Shown here in pieces: positions 8,574 to 20,100 of a stretch of 27,131 bases of DNA (position 1 is the first letter of the stretch; every line of letters begins with the position of its first letter). Position numbers and translations under genes: made by a program. The notes beneath the pieces are model-generated. The model saw only the letters and a program-made list of their open reading frames with translations. It was not told the origin of the DNA and ran no database searches. Source of the DNA: a virus; IMG/VR virus record IMGVR_UViG_3300037199_000176, positions 1-27,131 of that record. The stretch is one strand, 5' to 3'.

Positions 8574-9181
8574 TCACAATATGCTTTATTCCTGCGATCA
8601 TTATGGCAGCGGCCGCCGCAGCCAAAGCCGCCGCAGTCAAAGCCGCCGCAGCCTTGGCTGAAAAGGGGGCCACTGCCGCGGCTGAAAAGGGCGCAGGCGC
8701 TGTAGCTCAAAAAGCGCCGGCTACCTTTGGGAGCCGTGTAATGACGGGCTTGGGAGACGTAGCAAAAGGATATGTAAAGGGTGGGCCATCGGGAGCTATC
8801 AGCGGCGGCTTAAATTCTTCTGCTTTTGCAAAACAATTACCGGCAACAGGGGCTGCGGCTACCTCAACTCCGGCGGTGCCAGTTGCAAGTTCAACGACAG
8901 CGGCGGCTCCAGCAGGCGGCGGCTTCAAGCATGAGCTCGGAAATTATCTCAATGACTACCAGAATTACGCACTTCACAATCAGCCGCAGAGTGGAGTTCC
9001 ATCGTCGAGCGGCGGCGTTCCTGGGCCACAGCAAGGAAGCACAGCATCTGCAATTCAGGCGGCAGGATTACCCGGAGGAATACCACCGATCTCGCCCTGG
9101 CGCGATAACTCCGAGGGCGTTCCGAGCCAAGGAAGTCAGGCAAAGATTAAAGACACTGAGGGAATCCCCAGCGCGGCGTAA
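8570..9181 (+). CDS. Ala-rich internal virion protein candidate (gp14-like position)
   Basis: This encodes 203 residues, starting at an ATG overlapping the previous stop; a second in-frame ATG lies at 8603. The N-terminus 'MITICFIPAIIMAAAAAAKAAAV' is hydrophobic, followed by Ala/Lys-rich helix to about residue 45. The rest is Ala/Gly/Ser/Pro-rich with low sequence complexity and probably flexible. T7 gp14, an ejected internal protein of 196 residues, also opens with a short hydrophobic segment and sits in the same order, so a channel or membrane-contacting ejection protein is a reasonable inference. No enzymatic motif is visible. Starting at 8603 would remove most of the hydrophobic segment. 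Confidence 0.6.
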   Translation: MITICFIPAIIMAAAAAAKAAAVKAAAALAEKGATAAAEKGAGAVAQKAPATFGSRVMTGLGDVAKGYVKGGPSGAISGGLNSSAFAKQLPATGAAATSTPAVPVASSTTAAAPAGGGFKHELGNYLNDYQNYALHNQPQSGVPSSSGGVPGPQQGSTASAIQAAGLPGGIPPISPWRDNSEGVPSQGSQAKIKDTEGIPSAA

Positions 9182-9208
9182 CCAAAAAACCAGAGAGGGG
9201 TATTGGTC

Positions 9209-9685
9209 ATGGGCAAGGCACAAGGAAATCAGAATTTTGCGGCATCGCAGGATCAGAATGCGGTCAACGCCAAGAATGCCCAATCGAGTTACACGGCCGC
9301 CGAAAGTGAGCTGGGAAAATATGGGGCTGAAAATCCCTATGTACAAGGCGGTCAGTTTCAGACCAGCCAAAATCAGCAATTTGCGGATACTGCCGCAGGC
9401 GGCGCGCAGAGCACAGCCCAGGCGATTCAGGGTGCGGGAGTGCGCAGCGGTCAAAACCCGGCGGCTGGTATTGCGGCAGCGGAGCAGGTGAGCCAGGCAA
9501 ACCAGCGTAACATGACGTCGTCTGAAAATCAGGCAACCCAACAGCGGCTGCAGGGCGAGGCCGGCTACAACGCCAAACCCGAAGAAATGCAGGCAGGACT
9601 TTACGGTCAATCCGGCGAGCAGGCCACAAAGGACTTGGGTACTGGCGCCGAGGTGGCGGTCGGGTCGAAGTGGCACCTGATGTAA
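9209..9685 (+). CDS. Gln/Ala/Asn-rich virion protein candidate
   Basis: The chosen start is the ATG at 9209, eight bases after the strong GAGAGGGG at 9193-9200; an upstream TTG at 9203 is too close to that site. The protein has 158 residues dominated by Gln, Ala, Asn, Gly and Ser, with predicted long polar helices ('GGAQSTAQAIQGAG', 'AAAEQVSQANQRNM'), and no hydrophobic segment or cysteine. It lies between the Ala-rich protein and the 467-residue protein in a run with the same composition. Together with its upstream neighbour it may form a split equivalent of a T7 gp14-type protein. Function not recognised. Confidence 0.6.
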   Translation: MGKAQGNQNFAASQDQNAVNAKNAQSSYTAAESELGKYGAENPYVQGGQFQTSQNQQFADTAAGGAQSTAQAIQGAGVRSGQNPAAGIAAAEQVSQANQRNMTSSENQATQQRLQGEAGYNAKPEEMQAGLYGQSGEQATKDLGTGAEVAVGSKWHLM

Positions 9686-9727
9686 CAAGCGGGCTGTAAA
9701 TCACAGACGCAACAAGGGGAGGATTTG

Positions 9728-11131
9728 ATGGACGGTCCGTATTCTTCGAATGTTCAGGATCCGGCGGCGTGGGAGGGAATGCCCGCGCCGTCCAGCGCAG
9801 GAGACCCGGATGAGCGGATGCTTGAAGCGGCGCGCGCTGCCGCGGCACTGCCGCGCGCGCGCGCCGCGGCGCCGCAGTTGTTCCCAGCGAGCCAGCGCTC
9901 AGCGCCAACAGAGCCAGCAACTGAAACCGATCCCGCCAAGCTGGCCGGTTTGGGATTACAGCGCGAGATGGGCGCGGGCAACGAGTTGATGGCAAATTCC
10001 CGGGAGATGCAGGACGATCCTGCCTTTCTTGCCTCACAACAAAAAACTACGACCGATGAACTGAACCGTCCCGATGTTTCAACGTACAAGCCTGGTTTCG
10101 GTACTCGGTTGCTGCGCGGATTGCGCGGGGCGGCCGGTGGCATGATGGAGGGTGCCGGCAAGAGCGGAATTTTAGGGCCTGCAATTGGCGCGCTCGGCGG
10201 AGCAATAAACCCAGCATCGACGGGCGGTAAAGCATACGGAGCACCGACCGACACTTACGACATCGCAATGAACAAGTACAATCAGACGCTTGCGGCGGAC
10301 AAAGAACAATCTGAAAATGTCGCCGCAAACTTCAAGCGGGCTCAGGATCTACGTGTAGCTCGCGATAAGGGATTCAATGAAGGCGGAGAAGCCTTTGGTC
10401 GCACGGTAACCGGTGGAGTTGATTTGGCAAAGTTGCCAGGAGAACTGGAGAACCAGCAGGATCCGGGCGGAAAAGATCGCGAGGCGATGCAGACCCAGAC
10501 TCGTCGACTGAACTTTGCCAATGCTGACCCGATTCTGAGCAAGCCGGGCTACACGCGCAGCCGCTATTTGGCGACTGGCGAGGTCCAACCCGCGCGCGAG
10601 GGCACCTTCGAAGAACAGGAGTACAACCGCCAGGTGGGCCAATGGCAGCGCGCAAACCCGAACCAAAAGATGACGCCGGACGTTGAGCAATCGATTTATC
10701 AGTCTGTGCGTGGCAAGAGCGGCGCGGGTGACGCGGGCGACGCGGCGGTGAGTGCGATTGTGGCCGACGCAACCGGGAAAAAGCAGGAATTCATCAACAA
10801 CTACGACCATCAACCCGACGGCAGCTACCTGCGCAAGGGCGCAGCAATGTATGAAATGGCAAATCGTAAGGCGGGCGATCTGCTCACGCCAGACCAGTAT
10901 GCCGCGAAAGTCGATCAGTTTCGGCTGGATGCGAACAAACAACTCGCGAAACACGGGGCGCAGATTGGGGCAGATGGCCAGGTAGTGAGTCGTCAAGCTC
11001 CAGGCGCTAACCCAGCGGCCAATGCGCCGGCAGCCGCCGCAAAGCAATCGCCCGCGCCAGATGGGACTCGCCGTCAAGCGCCCAATGGAACAATAGAAGT
11101 AAAACGCGCTGGAAAATGGGTGCCTGAATAA
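9728..11131 (+). CDS. Helical internal virion protein candidate (gp15-like position)
   Basis: The preferred start is the ATG at 9728, five bases after GGGGAGG; a TTG at 9725 is in frame. The protein is 467 residues. The first 125 residues are Ala/Pro/Arg-rich and probably disordered. Residues about 127-165 are a Gly/Ala-rich hydrophobic stretch ('LLRGLRGAAGGMMEGAG', then 'ILGPAIGALGGAI') that could insert in a membrane. Residues about 177-225 form a charged coiled-coil-like helix. Further helices follow ('VEQSIYQSVRGK', 'AAKVDQFRLDANKQLAKHG'), and the tail is Ala/Pro-rich, ending 'GTIEVKRAGKWVPE'. It overlaps the giant gene by one base (TAATG). Order and helical nature suggest an ejection protein like T7 gp15 (747 residues), but it is shorter and no sequence match is claimed. 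Confidence 0.6.
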   Translation: MDGPYSSNVQDPAAWEGMPAPSSAGDPDERMLEAARAAAALPRARAAAPQLFPASQRSAPTEPATETDPAKLAGLGLQREMGAGNELMANSREMQDDPAFLASQQKTTTDELNRPDVSTYKPGFGTRLLRGLRGAAGGMMEGAGKSGILGPAIGALGGAINPASTGGKAYGAPTDTYDIAMNKYNQTLAADKEQSENVAANFKRAQDLRVARDKGFNEGGEAFGRTVTGGVDLAKLPGELENQQDPGGKDREAMQTQTRRLNFANADPILSKPGYTRSRYLATGEVQPAREGTFEEQEYNRQVGQWQRANPNQKMTPDVEQSIYQSVRGKSGAGDAGDAAVSAIVADATGKKQEFINNYDHQPDGSYLRKGAAMYEMANRKAGDLLTPDQYAAKVDQFRLDANKQLAKHGAQIGADGQVVSRQAPGANPAANAPAAAAKQSPAPDGTRRQAPNGTIEVKRAGKWVPE

Positions 11132-14100
11132 TGGATGGAGACCAAGTTCAATTCAGTGATGTGCCGAGCGGCTACAAGATTCTCACTGCACCAACTTCTG
11201 CGCCGGTACTGGCCTATAGCGACATCCCTGCAAATTATAAAGTGATTGGCCCAGCGCCAACTCCCAAAGCCTCTCCTGTGGTCGGTCCGGTTGCTCCGCG
11301 CCCACCCGTGCGCGTCGCGCCTCCCACCTTCCATGATCTCTACGGTCTACCGCCAGCGCCAACATTGAGCCAGCGGCTCACCGGCGCATGGGAGGGACTA
11401 AAGACTGGCGGATTGCCTGGAGCTGAAGTAGGATATGTGACAGCTGGAACGCCTACACAGCCAACGGCAGCACCTGGAGACATTCCGAATTCAGTCAATA
11501 GTTTGGAGGATATTAATCGTCAGAATCGCGAGCAGAGGCGCGCTCGTCCGGCGACCGTAGGTGCCGGACTCAAGCCGCTGATGCCCGAGGAAGCGGCAAC
11601 TCCTCTCAGCCCAGCGGAGCGAGAATTCAACAGGCAGAACCCACCCGAAAGCCAGTTTACTTTGCCTGTTAAGCCTCAGCCGCGAAATGCGGAGGAAGAA
11701 TTCCAGAAGAGCATCCGCGCGGCGCGGGGTACCCAAGACACGCTACGCACGACACCACCACCCGCAATTACAAGTCAAAAGATACTTAATCCTGCAAAAA
11801 TTGATCCGATAACGCATCAACCAATCCCCGGAACTGAGGTTCTTGCGCCATCGGAGGATGTAAAGCCTTTCGCTCTTGAACAAACTCCAACCGGACCGCA
11901 GCTTGTGCCAGTTTCACCAGTGAGGCTGGCGCAGCCACAAATGCCCAGGGCGGCGATGAAAGAGGAGCCGCTGATGGACGCTCTGGTGCCTGTTGCACCA
12001 TCACTGGAAAATGCCCAGCGGCGAGCGTACATGTCGCCGGAAACCTGGGAGCAGTTGCAGAATCGGGCCAAAGAACAGAGATATGCTGACACCGGGGAAC
12101 GGGAAAAGAACTGGAACCAGTTGATGCCGCGGTTGATCCCTACCTCCGAGCAGACCGCCAAAACCATCGCCCTGACGCCAGATGAGCGCACACAATATGA
12201 GCAGGACAAAGCTGACGTGGCCGCAGGGCGCAAGGCTGCACCCAGGCCTGGCGGGCATGCACCCAACCCCCACAATCTTCCGGTAGTAAACACCGCAATT
12301 TGGCTTAGAGGCCAGGAAGGCGAAAAACGGCAAGATGACCCTATCGCCGCGAAGATGACCGATGCGGTACAGGACTTTGCTTCCGGCCTTTCACGCGTCG
12401 ACCAGGCGGCTCTGATTGCCGCGCTGGGCGGAAAAGACGTTATTTCAAAGCTGGCCACCGTCTATTTTGGCTATCAAGCGGGCAAGGGAACAATTAAAGC
12501 TGGGCGCGCTACGGTGTCCGATGTCGAGGCTGGAAATAATCCACAGGCGGCCTACGACGCGACAAGCGCGGTTCTAAATGCCTTAATGTTTGGAACCATG
12601 GCACGTCATGGCGTGCACGCGGCTGGCATTGAAGTGCATCCCGATGTCTTAACACCAGACCAAACTGCCCCCGGCGGATTTAGAGTGAAGAAATTCCCTG
12701 GCGCAACTGTCCGAGGTCCAGGATTCTCTGGGGCTGTAGGCCCAAACATTGGCGGCGGCGTTCGCGGAAATGTGCGAGTCGGTCCGTTCCAAGGCTCAGC
12801 AACCATAGGAGGCGAGCAGGGATTTACCGTCAAGGGCGGTCGTATTCCATCCCCTGCGCCTGTTCCAGAAACTGATCCATCTCGGCTTCTTGCCGAAAGT
12901 TCCACAGTCGGCCAGCCCACAGTGTCCGAGGCCGTGGCCGGTGAAAATGTTCCACGTGGAACATCGCCCGAGCGCCCAGTCGTCCAAGCGAGCACTAATC
13001 CTGCTGAGATCCGCACCTCCGCAGAGGCACAGAAAGCGCCTCTTGAACAGAACGTACAGGCCGCGATTTCCCAAGTACCCGGGGCGCAGGTGGAAGGAGC
13101 GCGTGTAAAAACTGCTGATTCTGTTGCAAACAAAGAAGATCGCGGCAAACCTCCAGAAACTAATATTGACCATCTGGGCGCGCGCGTTTCTGTGCCGACT
13201 CAGGCTGACGTGCCGGCAGTCCAGCAGGCAATTGAAACGCAGTTGCCGGTGGTCTCCAAAGAGAAGATCACAAGCAATGGCGTTAACGCCGACCAGTACG
13301 GAATCCAGACCGGTGCGCCTGGTGAACCTAATCAAGTCAGTGAGTTACAGGTTGTAACCAAGCCGGTTGCGGAGGCCATGAAAGCAACCGATGATCTCTA
13401 CGCCGAGCAGAAGAAAGCGCTGGCCACAGGCGACCAGGCTAAGGCTGACGAGTTGGGCAAACAGATCAAGGCAAAAATGGAAGCGGCTCAGCAGGAAGGC
13501 CAAGCAGCCGAGAATGCGGTAGTGACCTCTGGCGACGTGCGCGGACAAATTGCATATTCCATCAGTACGGCGGAAGGAACGCCGGTAGGCAAATTGCGCG
13601 TAGAAGAAATAGCGCCCGGCAAGGTTGAGATCAAAGGTTCAAGCGTCCGAATCCAAGGCGAGGGATACGGCAGTAAACTCTACGAAGAAACGATCAAGGC
13701 TGAGAACGCCAAAGGAAACACGGTGGTTTCAGACCAGAACGAAGTTACTTCCACCTCAGCTGCCGGAGTTTGGGATTCTCTGGTCAGACGGGGTTTAGCT
13801 GAAAAGGTGGGCAACACTTATCAGGCCACGCCGCGGACCTGGGTGCTCGAAAACCAGAACCGCGCCATCTTGCAGGAGTCGCCGGAACAAACCATGCTGG
13901 GCAATCCCCGGCCCCAGGAGACACCCAATGCCGTACAAGAGCCAAGCGCAGCAGGCGTTCTTCCACGCGAACAAGGCCAAGCTTCAGAAGCAGGGAGTGA
14001 ACGTCTCGGAGTGGGACGAGTCCAGCAAGGGACTCAAGCTCCCACCCCGCAAGCAACCCAAGGCACCGAAGCCGCCCCGCCAGTAATCCGGCCAGCGGTT

Positions 14101-17100
14101 GGTGGCCATGACGGTCGAGCGACCGACGTTCTGACGCCAACCCGCAAACTGCCGGGAACTTATCGTCTGGTGGAAGCGGCAGATCTGATGCCCAGCCATC
14201 ATCCTGCCAGCTTCGAACCAAACCCCGAATACCCAGCGGGCGTACAGGAACGCGATTACAAAAATTCAAAGGAAGCGCAGAACCGAGTTATTACCCAAGC
14301 GCAAAACTACGATCCGGCCTACACCGTCAATACCAACCCGGATGCGGTGAATGGGCCTCCGGTGATCACGCCAGATGGAACCGTGCTCGGCGGTAACTCG
14401 CGTGCGATGAGTACGCAGCGCATTTATGCCGAGGGGAGCGGAGCGGCATATCGGGACGCGATCAAGCGCGATGCCGCAACTTACGGGCTGACTCCGGAGC
14501 AAGTGGACGGAATGAACCAGCCCGTACTGGTGCGCCAGATCGACCGGCCAGCGAGCCTGGACGAAGCCAAGCGCATCGGTTCCGAGCTGAACAAGAGCAT
14601 GACCGGCGCGCTGGGCGTGAGCGAGAAGGCTGTGAGTGCCGGCCAGAAGTTGAAGCCGGAGACCTTGCAGGCCGTAAGCGCGATGCAGAATGAAGATGAT
14701 AGCAGCTTGCGCGAGGTGCTCAGTCGCAAAGGCCCGGAGATTCTGCAGATGATGGTACAGGATGGCGCGCTGACCGAGCGCGAGCGTCCACAGTATCTGG
14801 AATCCGACGGCAAGTCGCTGAGTGAAGAGGGCAAGACGTTTATCGAACGCGCGATGATGGGCTCGGTCTTCGATGACTCGCACTTGTTGGATGCTGCGCC
14901 GAAGTCGATCAAGGACAAGATCGGGAAAAGCCTGGGATCAATCTCGGCGATTGGCTCGCGGCCTGACGAATGGAACCTCGTGCCCGCCTTGCGCCCAGCA
15001 TTGCTGCGCGCAGTGGCTGAGCATACCGGGATTGCCCAGCGCGGCTCGACGGTAGAGTTGACGGTCAACCAGCAGAGTATGTTTGGGCCGGGAAGAAATC
15101 CGGTGGTTGATGCGCTGGTGCGCGTGCTCGACGAAAAGCCCAACGCTGTACGGGCGCGCTTTACGCAGTTTGCAACCGACGCCAAGCAGAATCTGCCAGG
15201 CGAAACCAGAATGTTTGGCGGCGGCGAGGCTTTTGATGCTTTCAACCACGCTTTTGGGAGTAAACTGACTGACGAGGAGTTCCACAATGGCATCAGCGAA
15301 ATCCTCCGCACCGAGACCACCGCAGCGGCAGTCCAGCCGCAACCGGCTCCGGCAAGGAATGAGGGCATACCTCAACGCGTCGCCGGAGAGCCGGCACGTG
15401 GCGGCGGCGAAGGCAATGGGATTGCCGCCGGTGCATCGCGACCTCCCGCAGAACCAGCCACCACAGGCGCCGCCGGAAGGAACGCCGGAATCGAAGCTAG
15501 CCGGCGGCCTGAGCTAAGAGCCCCGCGGCCACCCCAAGCGTCGTCAAACATCTTTAAGCAAGGCCATCAAAGCACGCCGGTTCTGGTGAAAGATGCCGAC
15601 GGTAACTGGGTCCACGCAACCCTCGATTACTTCAATGGCGGAGTGAATGGCGCCGCCCGCCGCGGCCGTGTAACTCTCGCCAGCGGTCTAAAGATGGACC
15701 CCGTCTCCGAGAACGATTTGAAAATTGTCCCTACGCCCGAAAAACTCAAGATCCCATCAATCAGTGGAACTCCTCAGGAAAAGCAAGTTATTGCTTACAC
15801 CGAGAGCCACCTTCCGGAGCTGATGGATGAGTACCGAGTCAAAAACATGAGCCAGGGTGTTCTGACCATAGCAACTGATGCGGCCAAAAAGTTATATCCG
15901 GTATTTCAAAGGGATCCGGTGCGCGGCGAACGCGACGTTCACTCTTCAGCTAAAGCCGTTGCCGATGCTGCACTGAAAGCAGAGTTAGCCACTCCCATAT
16001 TGCCGGACCGCCGTAATGTCGAAATTGTCACCGCGTCTCCTGGAAGCGGTAAGACTTGGAACCAGTCGGGAGCACTGCCGGATGGGGTAGGTCTGCGCAT
16101 TGAAGACATAGCAGCTAAGTTGGACGATGCAACAGCGTTGATTGATAAACTTCTGGCTGCTGGCCGGGAGCCTCGTATCAACTGGATTCATGTAGATGAT
16201 CCGGCAAAGACCGTGCGGCGCATGGCGCTGCGCGCGGTTGGTCATGGAGGGAAGGAGGGAATCGGTAGAACGGTTCCGCTGAGCTACATGGCCGATGCTT
16301 ATTCAAGCGTGCCGCGGGTCTTGCTGGAGATGATGGATAAGTACGGGGACCGGATCGGCGTAAGCGGCACAGAGAACTCTGGCGCAAGGGACGCTGCATA
16401 TCCCATAAAAAATGTTCATCAAACCCTGCAGGATGCTTTACAATGGAATCACGAGAAGACGCTGGAGCGGATGAGAACTGAACTGGAGACCCTGAAGCAG
16501 GAGGGTATTTTCCAGGGTGAGAGAGGAAAAGCAATTTATGACATCGCCGCCTATTCCCCCGAAGAAGAATCTGGCCGCGAAATCGCCCCGCCTGAATCCG
16601 CAGGAAGAAGCGCAGAAGATGGTGGAGCAAACGACCGCATCGGCCAACGAGCGGGCGAAGCGGGAGCCGAACGCCCAGGTCAGGTATTAGCGACTTCTAA
16701 AAACAGCGAAAGACGCGAAGGCGAAGGCGGCGGCATCCAACCAGGTGCCGCCGCTGACGTTTTGGCGAATGAGCAAAAAGAGAGCGAGACCCGCGCGGCG
16801 CGGCGCACTGAGACACTTCCAGCAGCCAACGCGCGCAACCTGGCCGAGAATGCCGCCCAGCACAAGACGAGCGTGGTTGACGTTGCCGGTCACAAAGCTG
16901 TTTTGCTGGACCCGGACGGCGAGGGTGTCTGGCATCGGCTTTTCCGTAAAGTCAAGGGAGATGCAGGTGAGAATCCGCTGGGAGCGGGATCAAGCTGGAC
17001 CGGGATAAGCCTGGACCGGCGCGGAGTCAACACCGCTCTGGATCTTTTGAAGAAGAATGGTGAAGGTGAGGTTACTAGCGTCAAGGATGGATATGATCGC

Positions 17101-20100
17101 ATGGCGCGCGCGTTGCGCGAGGCCCAGACATCCACTGGCGGCGTTACCGTGCTGCGCGGCGATTACCGGGCGGACACGGCGCGCGAAGAGGCTACACATC
17201 ATTGGCAGCGCGAGCACGCGCTCGATCGCAGTTATGCGATGGGATCTGTGGCCGACCAGCAGGAGTTTCAAGATGTTGTCAGTCTTTTGAAGGATCAGGG
17301 ATACCGGAACGCCAAGCCGCGCACCATAGCAATGGAACTGATGGCGAAAGCGCTGGCCGGAGATGCTGAGTTCAAAATTTCTGACGATCAGCGTGAATCT
17401 CTGATACGCTCATTTCTGACGGAAGCAATCGATGAAAAGGGTATTGGAATTTTAGACAACCTGCCCGAGGTTGACCCGCGAGCACGGCCGATTGTCGAGG
17501 ATGTGCGGAGGGAGTATGAAGCCAGAAATGAAGGCGGCGGAAAACAGGCGCCTGGAATCAAAGGCGGACCGGCTGGCCGAGAAGTACGGCCCAAAGATGA
17601 CAGGGCATTTTCACGTGCAGCGTCCGGCGAGCGAGGATCCGGTGCTGATGGCAGCGAACGAGGTGTTTCAAAAAGCGGCGCGGAGGAAAGTGAACTAGGG
17701 GCGTTCCAGCGCAAAGCTCCCAAGCCGCCGGTGCGCTCGGCCGCCCTGCCAGGGATGGAAGGCGACATCGAAGCACAGAGGACAGCCGCCGGCGAGGAGC
17801 AGGGCCGCCAACTCACTGACCGCTTGCTCGCGCCCAGGCCCAGCATCAGCCGGGCGGCTGGTGAGATGGAGAGGGAATCGCCACTCTTCCGCGATACTGA
17901 GGCCAGTGGACAAGGTTCGCTCTTCCAGCGCGCGAAGGACGATCCCGAGACCAAGACCCAAAATCCCTGGTTTCTGAAATCAGCCAAAGTCATCGAGCAG
18001 AAGATGCGCGGGCCCATGCCGGGCGACGCGCTGATTCACATGCTCGAAAACAATGGCGTAAAGCCAGACGAGATCAAGTGGAGTGGCCTTGAGGATCTGC
18101 GCGGCAAGCCGCGAATAACGCCGGACGAAGTAAAGGAACATCTCGCCGCCAATGCAATCCAGATCAAAGAAGTTACCCACAAAGAACTCAGCGAACCAAT
18201 CGAGAATATCATTGCGCGCGGCGAAGGTCTGGCTGAACGGCCAACGCGCTACGGTAGTTACACTCTTCCCGGCGGCGAGAACTATCGGGAGATGCTGCTG
18301 ACGCTGCCGCCAAAAACAGTTCCGCAATATTTCATTGGTTACAAGGGTGGCTCAACAATCGGCCAAGGATACTCAAACCTAGCTGAAGCTAAGTCTGAAA
18401 TGGAGGATTTGTTTGCGGGGAGGGATGATATTGAAATCAGGCCCGGAAGAGGTGACCGCTCAATTACAACGAGAAATGCAGATAACTTTACCTCTGGCCA
18501 CTGGGACGAACCCAACGTACTCGGCCACGTTCGTTTCAATGACCGCACTGGACCGAACGGCGAGAAACTCCTGCACATCGAGGAGTTACAGAGCGACTGG
18601 CATCAGAAGGGGCGGACAAAAGGCTATGCTACTCCGCTAACTGCCGAAGAGGAGGCGGAGTTCAAAAAGCTTCTTTCCAAGGGAACAATGGGGCGGGATC
18701 GCGCCGAAGAAGATCAATTCAGTCAGTTAGTAGACCGAAAGAATCCTGGCAGCGGAGCAACCGTTCCCGATGCCCCCTTCAAGAAGACCTGGCCGGAATT
18801 ACTGTTGAAGCGCATGGTCCGCTACGCAGCCGAGAACGGCTATGACGGCATCAGTTGGACACCGGGCGAGCAACAGGCGGAGCGGTACGACCTAAGCAAA
18901 CAGATCGATGCGGTCCACTACAGGACAGCCGGGCCGGACAGATTCCAGGTTGAGGCCTACGCACCAGGCCCGCGCAGCGTCTTGTCTCAAATAGGAACCG
19001 CTCAAGAACTTGAAGATGTTGTAGGCAAAGACATCGTTAAAAAGATGGTCGCCGGTGAAGGCGAAGAAGTGGGCGGCGCTGGCAATTACCGGAAGCTCTC
19101 TGGCGTTGACCTCAAGGTCGGCGGCGAAGGCATGAAGGGCTTCTACGACAAGATCGTGCCCGACCTGGCCAACAAGATCGGCAAGCCGTTCGGTGCAAAG
19201 GTGGGGGAGACAAAGATCGATACCATCCCCGGTGGAGCAAGGGAGTTTGGAGATGTAGAGGACCGCAAAGATAACCCAGATTTTAAGAAACAGACTGTTC
19301 CCTATCTTCCCGTCACCGACGCCATGCGTGGCACAGTTCTGCGCGAGGGCCAGCCACTCTTTCAAAAGCCCGGCGAGACCAACCCAACCAGCAACACCGG
19401 ACAGCCATGGGGACGCAAGAACACCCGCGCCCAGCAGCAACTAGCCTTCGGCGGTCCGTCGACCTGGCAACGCGCGCTGGGCGGCCTGCGCGACTGGCGC
19501 GACGACAATCCCGACGCCGGTGACGATCTTCGCTCCCTGATGCGCGAGAAGCGCGGCGAGATGGACCGCAACGTTTTGCAGTTGAAGAAGTCTCTGGAGG
19601 ATGCCCGCAAGGACTTTGTGACCATGCCGCGCGAAGAGGTCACCAAGTTTATCGACGATGTGGAACATGGGCGGTTCAGAGCAATTGATCCCAAGTACCG
19701 AGACATGGCTCAAGGCCTGCATGAAATCTTTGTCTCTGATCGCGAGGAATTACAGAGGCTGGACCCAGAGAAGCTGAAAAACTTCTACGAAAACTACTTC
19801 CCGCATATTTGGGATCACTCCGGCAAGGTAGCACGGATGATGCAGGCGCAGAGCGGGACCAAACCGCTCTTTGGTTCGGGCGCCTTCTTGAAACACAGAA
19901 CACTCTATCCGCCAACCTTCAAGGAAGGCATTGAGCTAGGCTTGGAACCAAAGACCTGGAACCCAGTGGATATGGCACTATTGAAGCACGCGGAGATCCA
20001 GCGCTACATCTTTGGCCTGAAAACCGTCCAGGATATGAAGGCAATCGGCCTGACGCGGGTCTTCAAGACTGCCGCGGACGCTCCGCCAAACTGGGTTCAA

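Noticed and set aside
14481-15368. Long - strand open frame of 295 codons within the giant gene
   Set aside because: It lies wholly opposite a well-supported coding region with recognisable domains, has no ribosome binding site or domain pattern, and is Ser/Arg-rich as antisense frames of G+C-rich genes usually are.
17179-17217. Firm metallopeptidase call
   Set aside because: HExxH is absent; kept only as an observation.
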